From Micromonospora carbonacea (GTDB lineage Bacteria > Actinomycetota > Actinomycetes > Mycobacteriales > Micromonosporaceae): a stretch of 64,000 nt of DNA. A program made the translations under genes and the position numbers. The notes below the pieces were generated by a model. It was not told the origin of the DNA. It saw only the letters and a program-made list of their open reading frames with translations, and did no database searches. Shown here in pieces: positions 26,040-35,166 of this stretch (positions within the stretch are counted from its first letter, which is position 1; each line of letters begins with the position of its first letter). The stretch spans positions 3,308,501-3,372,500 of the forward strand of contig NZ_JACHMZ010000001.1 of NCBI RefSeq assembly GCF_014205165.1, written 5' to 3'.

Positions 26040-26549
26040 TCAGTCGTCGTCCCGGTCGTCGGCGTCGTCGTCGTGGTCGTCGACGTCGTCCCGGTCGTCG
26101 TCGGCGTCGACGGGCTCCCGCTCGGCGTCGACCACGGTGCCGTCGTTGCGGTCGACGTCGATCTCGTGCTCGGTCTGCCCGTCGACGATCTCGACGCTCC
26201 ACACCGCCCGGCCGTTCTCGTCGTCGGCCTCGATCTCGACGATCCGCCCGCCGCCGGCCCGCGCGAGGGCGATCTCGCCGGCCCGCTGCCGGTCGACCTT
26301 GGCGGCCGGGGTGCCGGTCTCCGCCGGGGCGCCGGTGGCCGACGGCACGCCGGTGGCCGGGGGAGCACCGGTCGGGGTGCCGGTCGCGCCATCGCCCGGG
26401 GTCGTGGTGGCCGCCGGGGCGGCGGTGGCGGCGGTCAGGGTGGTGCGGGCCACCCGGTCGTCGGCGGCGGTGACGCCGACGGCCACCCCGGCCGCCGCCA
26501 GCATCGCCGCGCCGCCCAGGGACGCCATGATCAGGGAGTTGCGCTTCAT
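26040..26549 (-). CDS. Secreted PepSY-domain protein
   Basis: The 169-residue protein has an N-terminal signal or anchor (KRNSLIMASLGGAAMLAAAGVAVGVTAA) and an Ala/Thr/Pro/Gly linker. One PepSY domain follows (AGEIALARAGGGRIVEIEADDENGRAVWSVEIVDG). The C-terminal tail is almost purely Asp/Arg/Val (DADDDRDDVDDHDDDADD). PepSY domains are proposed extracytoplasmic protease inhibitors or ligand binders, and the acidic tail could bind Ca2+ or other cations. ATG 26549 has GGAAAGG at good spacing. It lies downstream of the two-component genes and carries the shared operator in its promoter. Confidence 0.85.
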   Translation of the reverse strand: MKRNSLIMASLGGAAMLAAAGVAVGVTAADDRVARTTLTAATAAPAATTTPGDGATGTPTGAPPATGVPSATGAPAETGTPAAKVDRQRAGEIALARAGGGRIVEIEADDENGRAVWSVEIVDGQTEHEIDVDRNDGTVVDAEREPVDADDDRDDVDDHDDDADDRDDD

Positions 26550-26581
26550 CTCGGGCACCTTTCCTCGTGGTTCCTGCCAAG

Positions 26582-26637
26582 AAGGATCGGTCCCGGCGCG
26601 ATAGCGGCGCGCTGCACCGACGCTAAGGCCCGGTTAA
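26582..26637 (-). promoter_or_regulatory. Response-regulator operator and -10 of the PepSY gene
   Basis: CTTAACCGGGCCTTAGCG (minus strand, 26637-26620) contains two CTTARC half-sites 11 bp apart, the direct-repeat format of OmpR/PhoB-type regulators. Exactly 32 bp downstream is GATCCT (26587-26582), a candidate -10. The same layout occurs at 29558-29613. Confidence 0.6.
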
Positions 26638-26650
26638 GGCCGCGCCGGCG

Positions 26651-27931
26651 CTAGGAGCGCGGCGGCGCGCCGAGCCAGAGCCGCACCTCCGCACCGCCGC
26701 CGGGGGCGGTGCGCAGCTCCAGCCGGCCCCCGGCGGCCTCCGCCGCCCGCCGGGCGATGTCCAGGCCCAGGCCGGTCGACCCGGCCGGGCTCGCGCCCCG
26801 GGCCACGGTGGCCGCGGGCATGCCGGGGCCGGAGTCGGCCACGGCGAGCAGCACCCGCCCGTCCCGCCGGGCGAGCCGGACGGTGAACGCGGTGCCGTCC
26901 GGGGTGTGCGCGAAGACGTTGCCGAGCAGCGCGTCGACCGCGGCGGCCAGCTCGTCGGCGGGCACCCCGACCGGCAGCGGCCCACCGGCCAGGTCACGGT
27001 GGACCTCCCGCCCGGTGTCCTCGGCCAGCACCGACCAGAAGGCCACCCGGTCGGCGACCACGGCGGCCGCGTCGCAGGCGGCCGGGGCGGCGGCCGGCGA
27101 CCGGTCACGGCGGGCCTGGCGGATCAGGCCGGTCACGGCCCGCTCCAGCGCGTCCGTCGCGGCGGCGATCCGGGCCGCGTCCTGCGGGTCGGGCAGCGAC
27201 TCGGCCTCCAGCCGCAGGGCGGTGAGCGGGGTGCGCAGCCGGTGTGACAGGTCGGCCACCTGCTCGCGTTCCTGCGCCAGGAGCACCTGGATGCGGCCGG
27301 CCAGGTGGTTGAGCGCGCCGGCCACCTCGCGCAGCTCGGCCGGGCCGGCGGGGGTGACCCGCGCGTCCAGCTCGGCGTTGGCGAGCCGGTGCGACACCGC
27401 CGACAGCTCGGTGATCGGCCGGACCAGGGTGCGGGCCAGCCGGTCGGCCACGGCCAGCCCCACCAGCACGAGCAGCACGCCGAGCAGGGCCAGCACGAGC
27501 CAGGACCGGGTCACCCCGGCCGTCAGCTCGGCGTGGGGCACGACCGTGCGGATCACCCCGGTGCCGTCCGGCCGGCCCTGCACGGCGATCACCACCTCGC
27601 GGCCCGCGTCGGACTCCGCGGTGAGGCTCTGCCCGCGTTCGGCCAGGGCCACCGCGGGGGTACGCGGGACGGGCGTGCCGAGCACGGTGTCGCCGGGCAG
27701 GTAGACGCTGACCGGGCGGCCCGACTCGGCGGCGAGCTGCTCGACGGTCAGCCGGATGGTCTCGGCGTCGGCGGTGCCCACCACGGGCACCAGGCTCTGC
27801 GCGTCGGCGGTGGCCCGGACGGTGGCCCGGTCCTCGGCCACGGCGCGCACCAGCAGCGCCAGCGGCACGAGGAACGCCACGAGGGTGAGCACGCTGACGG
27901 CGGCGGCCAGCAGCGCCAGGCGGGCCCTCAC
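26651..27931 (-). CDS. Sensor histidine kinase
   Basis: The 426-residue membrane kinase has TM1 (LALLAAAVSVLTLVAFLVPLALLV) and an extracytoplasmic sensor of ~125 residues. TM2 is WLVLALLGVLLVLVGLAVADRL, followed by HAMP. The DHp box is VADLSHRLRTPLTALRLE with phospho-acceptor His. The catalytic domain has GNVFAHTPDG, ADSGPGMP and STGLGLDIARR. GTG 27931 overlaps the regulator stop (GTGA), so the two are translated together. The signal is unknown; the PepSY neighbour suggests envelope or cation stress. Confidence 0.92.
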   Translation of the reverse strand: MRARLALLAAAVSVLTLVAFLVPLALLVRAVAEDRATVRATADAQSLVPVVGTADAETIRLTVEQLAAESGRPVSVYLPGDTVLGTPVPRTPAVALAERGQSLTAESDAGREVVIAVQGRPDGTGVIRTVVPHAELTAGVTRSWLVLALLGVLLVLVGLAVADRLARTLVRPITELSAVSHRLANAELDARVTPAGPAELREVAGALNHLAGRIQVLLAQEREQVADLSHRLRTPLTALRLEAESLPDPQDAARIAAATDALERAVTGLIRQARRDRSPAAAPAACDAAAVVADRVAFWSVLAEDTGREVHRDLAGGPLPVGVPADELAAAVDALLGNVFAHTPDGTAFTVRLARRDGRVLLAVADSGPGMPAATVARGASPAGSTGLGLDIARRAAEAAGGRLELRTAPGGGAEVRLWLGAPPRS

Positions 27932-28620
27932 GCCGCGCCGCCCGGCGGCTCCAGCCGCACGCCCACGCCCCGCACGGTGTGCAGGTAGCGGGGCTCCTGG
28001 GCGCTCTCGCCCAGCTTGCGGCGCAGCCACGACAGGTGCACGTCGACGGTCTTGTCCGCGCCGCCGTACGGGATCTGCCAGACCTCGGTGAGCAGCTCCC
28101 GCTTGGTGACCACCTCGCCGGGCCGGGCGGCGAGGTGGTGCAGCAGGTCGAACTCGCGCGGGGTGAGCTCGACCGCGACGCCGTCGAGGGTCACCTGCCG
28201 GGCCCGCGGGTCGACGCGCAGGCCACCCACCACGAGCGTGGGATCCGCCGCCCCGGCGGCCGCGCCGCGGCGCAGCACCGCGCGGACCCGCGCGTCGAGC
28301 TGGGCGGCGGTGAACGGCTTCACCACGTAGTCGTCGGCGCCGGCGTCGAGGACCCGGACGATCTCCGTCTCGTCGTCCCGGGCGGTGGCCACGATGACCG
28401 GCACCGCGCTGACCGCCCGCAGCATCCGCAGCAGCTCCCGCCCGTCCAGGTCGGGCAGGCCCAGGTCGAGCACGACCAGGTCCGGCCGGTTGTCCAGGGC
28501 GTCGCGCAGCCCGTCCATCGCGGTCGACGCGGCGGCCACCGCGTGACCCCGGTCCCGCAGCGCCCGCACCAGCGGCGTGCGGATGGTCAGGTCGTCCTCG
28601 ATCAGCAGCAGGCGGGGCAC
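27928..28620 (-). CDS. OmpR/PhoB-family response regulator
   Basis: The 230-residue regulator has a receiver domain (LLLIEDDLTIR; phospho-Asp in LVVLDLGLPDLDG; switch Lys in DDYVVKPF). A winged-helix effector domain follows (LTPREFDLLHHLAARPGEVVTKRELLTEVW; YLHTVRGVGVRL). It precedes the kinase in one operon. Its ATG lies only 44 bp from an inserted IS5-family element, so its original promoter and upstream operator have been displaced and present expression may depend on the IS or on residual sequence. Confidence 0.93.
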   Translation of the reverse strand: MPRLLLIEDDLTIRTPLVRALRDRGHAVAAASTAMDGLRDALDNRPDLVVLDLGLPDLDGRELLRMLRAVSAVPVIVATARDDETEIVRVLDAGADDYVVKPFTAAQLDARVRAVLRRGAAAGAADPTLVVGGLRVDPRARQVTLDGVAVELTPREFDLLHHLAARPGEVVTKRELLTEVWQIPYGGADKTVDVHLSWLRRKLGESAQEPRYLHTVRGVGVRLEPPGGAA

Positions 28621-28664
28621 ACGACGAGGCTAGCCGCACCGGCCGGCGGCGGCCGGCGTTCTTA

Positions 28665-29558
28665 GAACTCCTAACTCTGGGTGCGTTGGAGTTGGCGCCA
28701 GCAGATGAGGGCGCAGGCGAGGCTGAGGAAGGCTTCGTGGATGTCGTCGCGGATTTCCCAGCGGATGCGCAGGCGGCGGAACCAGTGCAGCCAGGCGATG
28801 GTGCGTTCCACGACCCAGCGTTGGGTGCCGAGGCCGGAGCCGTGGGGTGTGCCGCGTCGGGCGATGACCGGGGTGACGCCGCGGGCCCGGACTTGTTGGC
28901 GGTGGCTGTCGTAGTCGTAGCCCCGATCGGCGTACAGCCGGTCGGGGCGACGCCTCGGTGGCCCTGGCCGGCCGCCGATCGCGGGGATGGCGTCGAGCAG
29001 GGCGGTGGTCTGGGTGGAGTCGTGCCTGTTCCCGCTGGTCAGTGTGACCGCGAGGGGGATGCCGCCGGCGTCGGTGATGACGTGGTGTTTCGAGCCAGGC
29101 TTGCGGCGGTCGACCGGGCTCGGACCGGTTTTGGGCCGCCCTTGAGCGCCCGGATGTGGGAGCCGTCGATCACCGCCCTCGACAGGTCCAACTGCCCCGC
29201 GCCGCGCAGCCGGGCCAGCAGCAGCTCGTGCAACCGCTGCCACACCCCAGCCTGGTTCCAGTCCCGCAACCGGCGCCAGCAGGTCATCCCGCAGCCGAAC
29301 CCGAGTTCCTGGGGCAGGTACTCCCAGGGGATCGCGGTGTAGAGCACGAACAGGATCCCGCACAACACCTTCCGGTCATCCAACGGCTTACGCCCCGGGT
29401 ACCGGCTGCGGCGTGGTGGGCGGGGTGGCAACAGCGGCGCGATCTCGGCCCACAACTCGTCCGAGACGATCCACGGCGGCTGCTCACCCCTCCTCACGTT
29501 CAGACGGAACGACCCTCACATCCAGTCGGTTACGCCCAACTCATTAAGTTAGGACCTC
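28665..29558 (-). mobile_element. IS5-family (IS427-like) insertion sequence
   Basis: The 894-bp element is bounded by imperfect inverted repeats GAACTCCTAACT (28665-28676) and, read on the minus strand at 29558-29547, GAGGTCCTAACT. It is flanked by TTA on both sides (28662-28664 and 29559-29561) as the target duplication. Size, repeats and the two-frame transposase fit IS5/IS427. It has landed in the intergenic region between the response regulator and the divergent gene at 29620. Both termini and the transposase are intact, so it may still be mobile. Confidence 0.88.
28671..29497 (-). CDS. IS5-family transposase made by -1 frameshift
   Basis: The upstream frame (from ATG 29497) carries the N-terminal DUF4096-like domain (DELWAEIAPLLPPRPPR... 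GCGMTCWRRLRDW) and the first catalytic Asp (AVIDGSHIRALKGG). The downstream frame, ending at 28671, carries GSKHHVITDAGG, the second Asp (LYADRGYDYD) and the Glu (WVVERTIAWLHWFRR). At 29135-29129 the coding strand reads C CCA AAA, a textbook slippery heptamer at which a -1 slip yields the continuous GGPKTGPSPVDR seen in relatives. It is probably a programmed frameshift rather than decay. Confidence 0.85.
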
Positions 29559-29613
29559 TTAACCGTCCCTTAGCGTCGTCCCACGCCGGGGCCAACATTC
29601 GATCGGGGATAGT
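29558..29613 (+). promoter_or_regulatory. Response-regulator operator and leaderless promoter of gene 29620
   Basis: CTTAACCGTCCCTTAGCG (29558-29575) matches the PepSY-gene operator at 16 of 18 positions. After 32 bp comes GATAGT (29608-29613), whose expected transcription start coincides with ATG 29620, so the mRNA is probably leaderless. The IS element abuts the operator: its last base plus the TTA duplication recreate the first half-site. Confidence 0.6.
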
Positions 29614-29619
29614 CGGGGC

Positions 29620-30120
29620 ATGCGTCGTCGTTCGTTGTTGGCGGTCGCGGGGTGGCTGGCCACCGCCGTGCTCGCCACCGTGATCGGGCTGGCCGCGATC
29701 CGGCTGGTCGGGGAGAGCATCACCGGCACCCCGGGCGGGGTGCGCAGCCAGGAGGAGGTCGAGCGGGCGCTGGCCGCCCCGGCGTCCACCGCAGCCGCCT
29801 CCCCGACGGGGGTCCCCTCTCCCGGCGCGCCGGTGCCGACCGGATCCAATCCGCCGGAGCCGGGCGGGTCGGGCGGGCCGGAGCCGACCGGGTCGGGCGC
29901 GCGGCGGGTCCTGGCGACCACCGGTGGCACGGCCGTGGCCGAGTGCGTCCCGGGCGGGGTGCGGCTGGTCTCCTGGGCCCCCGCGCAGGACCACCGGGTC
30001 GCCGACGTCGACCGGGGGCCGGACGACGACGTCGAGGTCACCTTCGTCGGGCCGGGCGGGGAGCACGAGCTGAAGGTGCGCTGCGTCGGCGGCGAGCCGG
30101 TCGCCGTCGCCGACGACTGA
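29620..30120 (+). CDS. Secreted or membrane-anchored protein of unknown function
   Basis: The 166-residue protein has a signal or anchor segment (LLAVAGWLATAVLATVIGLAAIRLV) and then a Pro/Gly/Ser/Thr-rich spacer (SPTGVPSPGAPVPTGSNPPEPGG). The compact C-terminal region has two cysteines (VAECVPGG... VRCVGG) likely forming a disulfide in a small beta domain. I recognise no family. It has no ribosome-binding site but a -10 at leaderless distance. Its operator matches that of the PepSY gene, so it is probably controlled by the adjacent two-component system. Confidence 0.7.
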   Translation: MRRRSLLAVAGWLATAVLATVIGLAAIRLVGESITGTPGGVRSQEEVERALAAPASTAAASPTGVPSPGAPVPTGSNPPEPGGSGGPEPTGSGARRVLATTGGTAVAECVPGGVRLVSWAPAQDHRVADVDRGPDDDVEVTFVGPGGEHELKVRCVGGEPVAVADD

Positions 30121-30147
30121 GGCGGGCCGGCCCCGCACCGGGGCGGC

Positions 30148-33100
30148 TCAGACGCCCGAGGTGACCCGGTAGGCGTCGAACACCCCGTCGACCCTGCGGA
30201 CCGCGGCCAGCAGGTGCCCCAGGTGCAACGGGTCGGCCAACTCGAAGCTGAACCGGCTCACCGCCACCCGGTCGCGGGTGGTGGTGAGCGTCACGGAGAG
30301 GATGTCGACCCGCTCGTCGGAGAGCACCCGGCTGACGTCCGCCAGGAGCCGCTGCCGGTTGAGTGCCTCCACCTGGATGGCCACCAGGAACGCCGAGGCG
30401 GAGGTGAGCTTCCAGCTCACCTCGACCACCCGCTCGGCCTGGGCCCGCAGCTCCGTGGCCTTGGCGCAGTCGTCGCGGTGCACACTCACACCGTTGTTGC
30501 GGGTGACGAACCCGAAGACCGAGTCGGGCGGCACCGGCGTGCAGCAGCGGGCCAGCTTGATCCACACGTCGCCGGCGCCCCGCACCACCACGCCCGAGTC
30601 GTGGCCGTTCATCCGGACCCGGGGCGGCCGGGTGGCCACGGCCGTCTCGGACATGTCCTCCGCCGCGCCCTCCTCGCCCCCGTACGCGGCCATCAGCTTC
30701 TGCACCACCGACTGCGCGGAGACCCGGCTGTCGCCGACCGCCGCGTACAGCGACGCCACGTCGGCCAGGTGCAGGTCCCGCGCGACCGCCAGCAACGCCT
30801 CGGGGGTGAGCATCCGCTGCACGGGGACCCCCTGCCGGCGCATGGCCGCGACCAGCGCCTCCTTGCCGGCCTCGATCGCCTCCTCCCGGCCCTCGACGCT
30901 GAAGAACTGGCGGATCTTGGTCTGGGCGCGGGGGCTCTTGACGAAGCCCAGCCAGCCCCGTGACGGCCCCGCCGTGTCGGACCTCGACGTGAAGATCTCG
31001 ATCACGTCGCCGTTGGACAGCGTCGACTCCAGGGGCACCAGCTTGCCGTTGACCCGCGCCCCGATGCACTTGTGCCCGACCTCGGTGTGCACCGCGTACG
31101 CGAAGTCCACCGGCGTCGACCCCGTCGGCAACGGGATGACGTCACCCTTGGGGGTGAAGACGTACACCTCCTGGCTCGACAGGTCGAACCGCAACGCGTC
31201 GAGGAACTCGCTCGGATCCGCCGCCTCCCGCTGCCAGTCGAGCAGCAGGCGCAGCCACGTCATCTCGTCGACGTGCGCGGGGCCGCCCCCCGCCTGCGCG
31301 CCGTGCCGCCACCGGGCCATGATCCCGTACTCGGCGACGCGGTGCATCGCGTGGGTGCGGATCTGCACCTCCAGGTGCCGCCCCGTGGGCCCGACGACCG
31401 TCGTGTGCAGCGACTGGTACATGTTGGACTTGGGCAGCGCGACGTAGTCCTTGATCCGGCCCGGCACCGGCGGCCAGTTGGCGTGCACCACGCCCAGGGC
31501 CGCGTAGCAGTCGCGCACCGTGTCGACCAGGATCCGCACCCCAGCCAGGTCGTAGACCTCAGCGAAGTCGCGGCCCTGCACGATCATCTTCTGGTAGATC
31601 GCATACATGTGCCTCGGCTGGCCCGTCGCCTCCGCCCGGATCCTGGCGGCCCTCAGGTCCGCGTCCACCTTGACGGTGACCTGGCGCAGCAGCGCCTCCC
31701 GCCGGGGCCGGCGCGCTTCCACCAGGCGGGCGATCTCCTCGTACCGCTTGGGGAACAGCGTGCTGAACGCGAGGTCCTCCAGCTCCCACTTGATCGTGTT
31801 CATGCCGAGCCGCTGCGCCAGGGGCGCGAGGATCTCCAGCGTCTCGGTCGCCTTCTGCTCCTGCTTGGGCCGGGGCAGGAAGGACAGGGTGCGCATGTTG
31901 TGCAGCCGGTCGGCCAGCTTGATCACCAGGACCCGCGGGTCCTTCGCCATCGCCACGACCATCTTGCGGATCGACTCCGCCTCGGCGACGTCGCCGAACG
32001 TGACCCGGTCGAGCTTGGTCACCCCGTCGACGAGCGCCGCCACCTCGTCGCCGAACTCGACCCGAAGCTGGTGCAGGGGGTACGCGGCGTCCTCGACCGT
32101 GTCGCCGAGCAGCCCCGCGACCAGGGTCGTGGTGTCCATGCCCAGTTCGGCCAGGATGGTGGCCACCGAGAGCGGGTGGGTGATGTAGGGGTCGCCGGAC
32201 TTGCGGTACTGGCCGGAGTGCCACCACGACGCGGTGTCGAACGCGCGCTGCAACAGCAGGACGTCGGCGTCGGGATGGCTCCGCCGGTGGGCGGCCACCA
32301 CCGGTTCGAGCGCCTCGCTGACCTGGGGGGTGTCGCCGCCCAGGAGGCCGTCGATGCCCATCCGGCGGGCCAGCCGCCGCACCGACGAGACACGGTGCGG
32401 CTCCGCGCCGCCGGCCCGCGTCGGACCGGGCGCGGCCGCGTCGGGGACGAGGTCACCGGGCGGGGGCGCTGCCTCGACGCCGTCGAGGTGGGCGAGCGCG
32501 GTGACGGCCACGCGGCGCTGCAACGGCGCCAGGCCCGCCTGTCGCGCGAGGCGGACAAGCAGCTCGCGGCCCCGCCCATCGCCCGCGCGGGCGAGCGCGT
32601 CGGCGGCCCAGACGCGCTGCCCGCCCTCGAACGCCTCGTCCTGGCCGACCACGGCGAGCAGGGCGGGACCGTCGACGTCGACGAGACGCGCCACCTGTTC
32701 CATGATCCATTTGTCGCCGCCGTCGCCGACCGTCCCGTCCGGGTCGACGGGGCGGGGCGGCGTCGGGTGCGGCGCGAGGTCGGCCAGCGTGCGCAGGGCG
32801 CCGACCCGCAGCCGGCGGTCGATCCTCGGGTCGGTCACGACGGCCCGGGCCAGGTCGGCTCCGGCGGGCCGGCTGAGGTGGACGCAGGTGTCGACGGCCA
32901 CCTGCCGGTCGTCGACGGATACGCGCTCGTCGTGGGCGATGGCACGCAGCGCCCGGACGGCGTTGTCCACGACCTCCACGGTCAGGTCGTGGCCGTCGTC
33001 GACGAGCGCGCCGACGAACAGGGCCGCGCCGAGGCCGCCGGTGGCCGTCATGGCCCGCAGGGCCGAGGCGACGGCGTCGGGCTGCGGCCACGCCGCGACC

Positions 33101-35166
33101 AGGAACCGGGCGAAGGACTGCCGCCAGGCGGGCGGGGGCACCGCCCGGCCCGACACGGTGCGCAGCAGCAGGTCGCGGAACGCCGGCCCGGCCCGGTCGG
33201 CGTCGTGGGCGACGACCTGCGCGGCCAGATACTCCTGGATGGTCTGGTGCAGGAAGACGAAGTCGTCGCCCCGCTCCAGCAGCACCCCGCTGCGGCGCAG
33301 GAGATCGGCGAGCAGGTCCCGCCAGGTGCCCGTCGGCACCGACGGCGGGGGCAGGTGGCGGGTCCACCGGGCGAGCCTGTCGACGGCCGGTTGCGCGTCG
33401 CCGGCCAGCCGGTCCGCGGCGAGGCGGCCGATGAGGTCGTCGCGCTCGACGATGAGCCGCTCCCCCGCCTCCTCCGCCTGCCGGCCGTAGCGGCGCAGCC
33501 GCCGCAGCACCTGCTGGCGGATGCCGCCGTCGGCGTCGCTGTACTGGCGTTCGCAGAGCAGTTGCACGAAGTCGTGGAAGATCCTGCTGCGCCCGCGCGG
33601 CAGGCGACGCGGCGCGCTCGCCACGAACAGCTGGCACAGCATGGTGGCCATCAGCGGGTTGCGGGCCAGCTCCCCCAGCCCGAGCCGGTCGAGCTCCCGG
33701 TCGAACTCGTCGGCGGTGTCGCCGGGGCGATCGACCGCGAGGCGGCTGAACCAGCCCTCGGTGAACCGGCGGCGCTGCTCCTCGTCGAAGGCGAGCAGCT
33801 CGAACCGCAGCGGCTCCCAGTCCGCCCCCGAAGTGGCGTGCAGGTCGGCGGCCGGCCGGGTGGCGATGACGAACCGGTGCGCGCTGCGCGGCGTCGCCCG
33901 GTGGGCGGCGAGGAAGGCGAGGACGTCCTGCCGCCGGCCGGAGTCCATGATCTCGTCGAGGCCGTCGACCAGGACCAGCCAGGTCCCGTCCGACATGGGC
34001 GGGGCGTCGAAGAAGCCCGGGGGCCAGGACCCGCCGTTACCCGCCAACCCGAAGTCGGCCCGCACGCTCCGGGCGACCGCCGCACCGAGGCTGTCCGCTT
34101 CGAGCAGGTCGGTGGCCTGCACCCGGACCGGGACGTCGGTGACGTCGGTGCTCTGCTGACGCCGGACCAGGTCGCGCGTCACGACGTGGAAGAGGCTGGA
34201 CTTGCCCGCGCCGGCGCCGCCCACGAGAAACGCGTCCCGGTCACCGTCGAAGACGACCTCGGCGGGGCGGATCGGCGCGGGGACCGACCACGCCGCCGTG
34301 GGTGTCTCGTGTAGCCGGGTCGTCTGCCGGACGTAGACGGCGGACAGGGGCGGCAGCTGGGTGGTCGCGGGCATCCGGTACGGGTGCCGGGCCGACGCCC
34401 GCTCCGCCAGCGCCAGGTAGGCCCGTAGCTGGGGGCCGGGGAAGCGCCACCGGCCGGCGGCGAGCTGCCGGTCGGTCAGCAGGCTCAGCCAGTGCCGGTG
34501 GTGGGGCTGGACGGCGGCGAGGTGCGGGTCGGCGTGCCCGCAGCGGGCGACGATCTCGCCGACGGGCAGCATGTGGGCGCTGCCGGTGGTGCTCGACGTG
34601 CAGATCATGCCGCACACCGCGCCGGTGCGGTGGTTGACCACGGGGCTGCCGCTGAACCCCGCCGTGACCGGGGTGCCGCGCAGCCGGAGCAGGCGCAGCG
34701 GGTCGTCCTCGCTGCGCCGCGACTGGCCCTCGTAGACGAACGTCGCCGGCTGGCCGCTGCGGAACATGCCGTCGGGGTGCCCGTACGCCCAGAGCGCGTC
34801 GCCGACGCTGATCACGGGGCTGGACAGGACGGGCGTCAGCTCGGCCGACGGCACCGACTGGTCGACGGCCAGCAGGGCGAGGTCCAGCCCGGCCCGGCTG
34901 CGGTGGACGGCGTCCGGGACGACCCGCAGGGTCAGGCTGACCCCGGCGGCGACCACCCGCCCCAACGCGGTCTCCGGTGTCGGCTGCCCGTCGGCGGCGA
35001 GCACGTGCGCGCAGGTCGCCACGGTCGCCGGGGCGACGAGGAAGCCGGTGCCGCGGCTCGGCGCGCCCCCGGACGGCGACGGCACCTCGATGGCCACCGT
35101 GGCGGCGTGGAGCAGTTCCTCCCAGCTCGCGTCGACCGCGGTCGCTAGGTCGTCGGCTTTTCCCAC
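30148..35166 (-). CDS. Trypsin-like / NACHT NTPase / RelA-SpoT fusion protein
   Basis: One uninterrupted 1672-residue frame. Residues ~20-215: S1-like protease with His54 (TCAHVLA), Asp95 (GLDLALLA) and Ser172 (GFSGSPV). Residues ~300-660: NACHT NTPase with Walker [11 protein letters not shown] (Lys322), Walker [12 protein letters not shown] (Asp401, Asp404-Glu405), sensor IATRP and winged-helix region [14 protein letters not shown]. Residues ~680-900: helical/HEAT-like repeats. Residues ~945-1672: full RSH (HD, synthetase, TGS, ACT) closely resembling actinobacterial Rel. In the HD motif, LLHDTVEDT is LLGDTVEDA (His to Gly1021), predicting loss of (p)ppGpp hydrolysis. Synthetase motifs [43 protein letters not shown] and LEVQIRT are kept. 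GTG 35166 overlaps the Trypco1 gene. Likely a cytoplasmic conflict/defence protein; that function is inference. Confidence 0.9.
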   Translation of the reverse strand: MGKADDLATAVDASWEELLHAATVAIEVPSPSGGAPSRGTGFLVAPATVATCAHVLAADGQPTPETALGRVVAAGVSLTLRVVPDAVHRSRAGLDLALLAVDQSVPSAELTPVLSSPVISVGDALWAYGHPDGMFRSGQPATFVYEGQSRRSEDDPLRLLRLRGTPVTAGFSGSPVVNHRTGAVCGMICTSSTTGSAHMLPVGEIVARCGHADPHLAAVQPHHRHWLSLLTDRQLAAGRWRFPGPQLRAYLALAERASARHPYRMPATTQLPPLSAVYVRQTTRLHETPTAAWSVPAPIRPAEVVFDGDRDAFLVGGAGAGKSSLFHVVTRDLVRRQQSTDVTDVPVRVQATDLLEADSLGAAVARSVRADFGLAGNGGSWPPGFFDAPPMSDGTWLVLVDGLDEIMDSGRRQDVLAFLAAHRATPRSAHRFVIATRPAADLHATSGADWEPLRFELLAFDEEQRRRFTEGWFSRLAVDRPGDTADEFDRELDRLGLGELARNPLMATMLCQLFVASAPRRLPRGRSRIFHDFVQLLCERQYSDADGGIRQQVLRRLRRYGRQAEEAGERLIVERDDLIGRLAADRLAGDAQPAVDRLARWTRHLPPPSVPTGTWRDLLADLLRRSGVLLERGDDFVFLHQTIQEYLAAQVVAHDADRAGPAFRDLLLRTVSGRAVPPPAWRQSFARFLVAAWPQPDAVASALRAMTATGGLGAALFVGALVDDGHDLTVEVVDNAVRALRAIAHDERVSVDDRQVAVDTCVHLSRPAGADLARAVVTDPRIDRRLRVGALRTLADLAPHPTPPRPVDPDGTVGDGGDKWIMEQVARLVDVDGPALLAVVGQDEAFEGGQRVWAADALARAGDGRGRELLVRLARQAGLAPLQRRVAVTALAHLDGVEAAPPPGDLVPDAAAPGPTRAGGAEPHRVSSVRRLARRMGIDGLLGGDTPQVSEALEPVVAAHRRSHPDADVLLLQRAFDTASWWHSGQYRKSGDPYITHPLSVATILAELGMDTTTLVAGLLGDTVEDAAYPLHQLRVEFGDEVAALVDGVTKLDRVTFGDVAEAESIRKMVVAMAKDPRVLVIKLADRLHNMRTLSFLPRPKQEQKATETLEILAPLAQRLGMNTIKWELEDLAFSTLFPKRYEEIARLVEARRPRREALLRQVTVKVDADLRAARIRAEATGQPRHMYAIYQKMIVQGRDFAEVYDLAGVRILVDTVRDCYAALGVVHANWPPVPGRIKDYVALPKSNMYQSLHTTVVGPTGRHLEVQIRTHAMHRVAEYGIMARWRHGAQAGGGPAHVDEMTWLRLLLDWQREAADPSEFLDALRFDLSSQEVYVFTPKGDVIPLPTGSTPVDFAYAVHTEVGHKCIGARVNGKLVPLESTLSNGDVIEIFTSRSDTAGPSRGWLGFVKSPRAQTKIRQFFSVEGREEAIEAGKEALVAAMRRQGVPVQRMLTPEALLAVARDLHLADVASLYAAVGDSRVSAQSVVQKLMAAYGGEEGAAEDMSETAVATRPPRVRMNGHDSGVVVRGAGDVWIKLARCCTPVPPDSVFGFVTRNNGVSVHRDDCAKATELRAQAERVVEVSWKLTSASAFLVAIQVEALNRQRLLADVSRVLSDERVDILSVTLTTTRDRVAVSRFSFELADPLHLGHLLAAVRRVDGVFDAYRVTSGV

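Noticed and set aside
30148..32300. Reading the RSH part as the ordinary housekeeping rel gene
   Set aside because: It is fused in frame to trypsin and NACHT domains, has lost the HD-motif histidine, and sits outside the usual apt/secDF-type context; a separate rel is expected elsewhere, although the window cannot show it.
31072..34314. 1080-codon + strand frame antisense to the NACHT-RSH fusion
   Set aside because: Low-complexity translation; the minus strand carries catalytic motifs of three domain families throughout this stretch.
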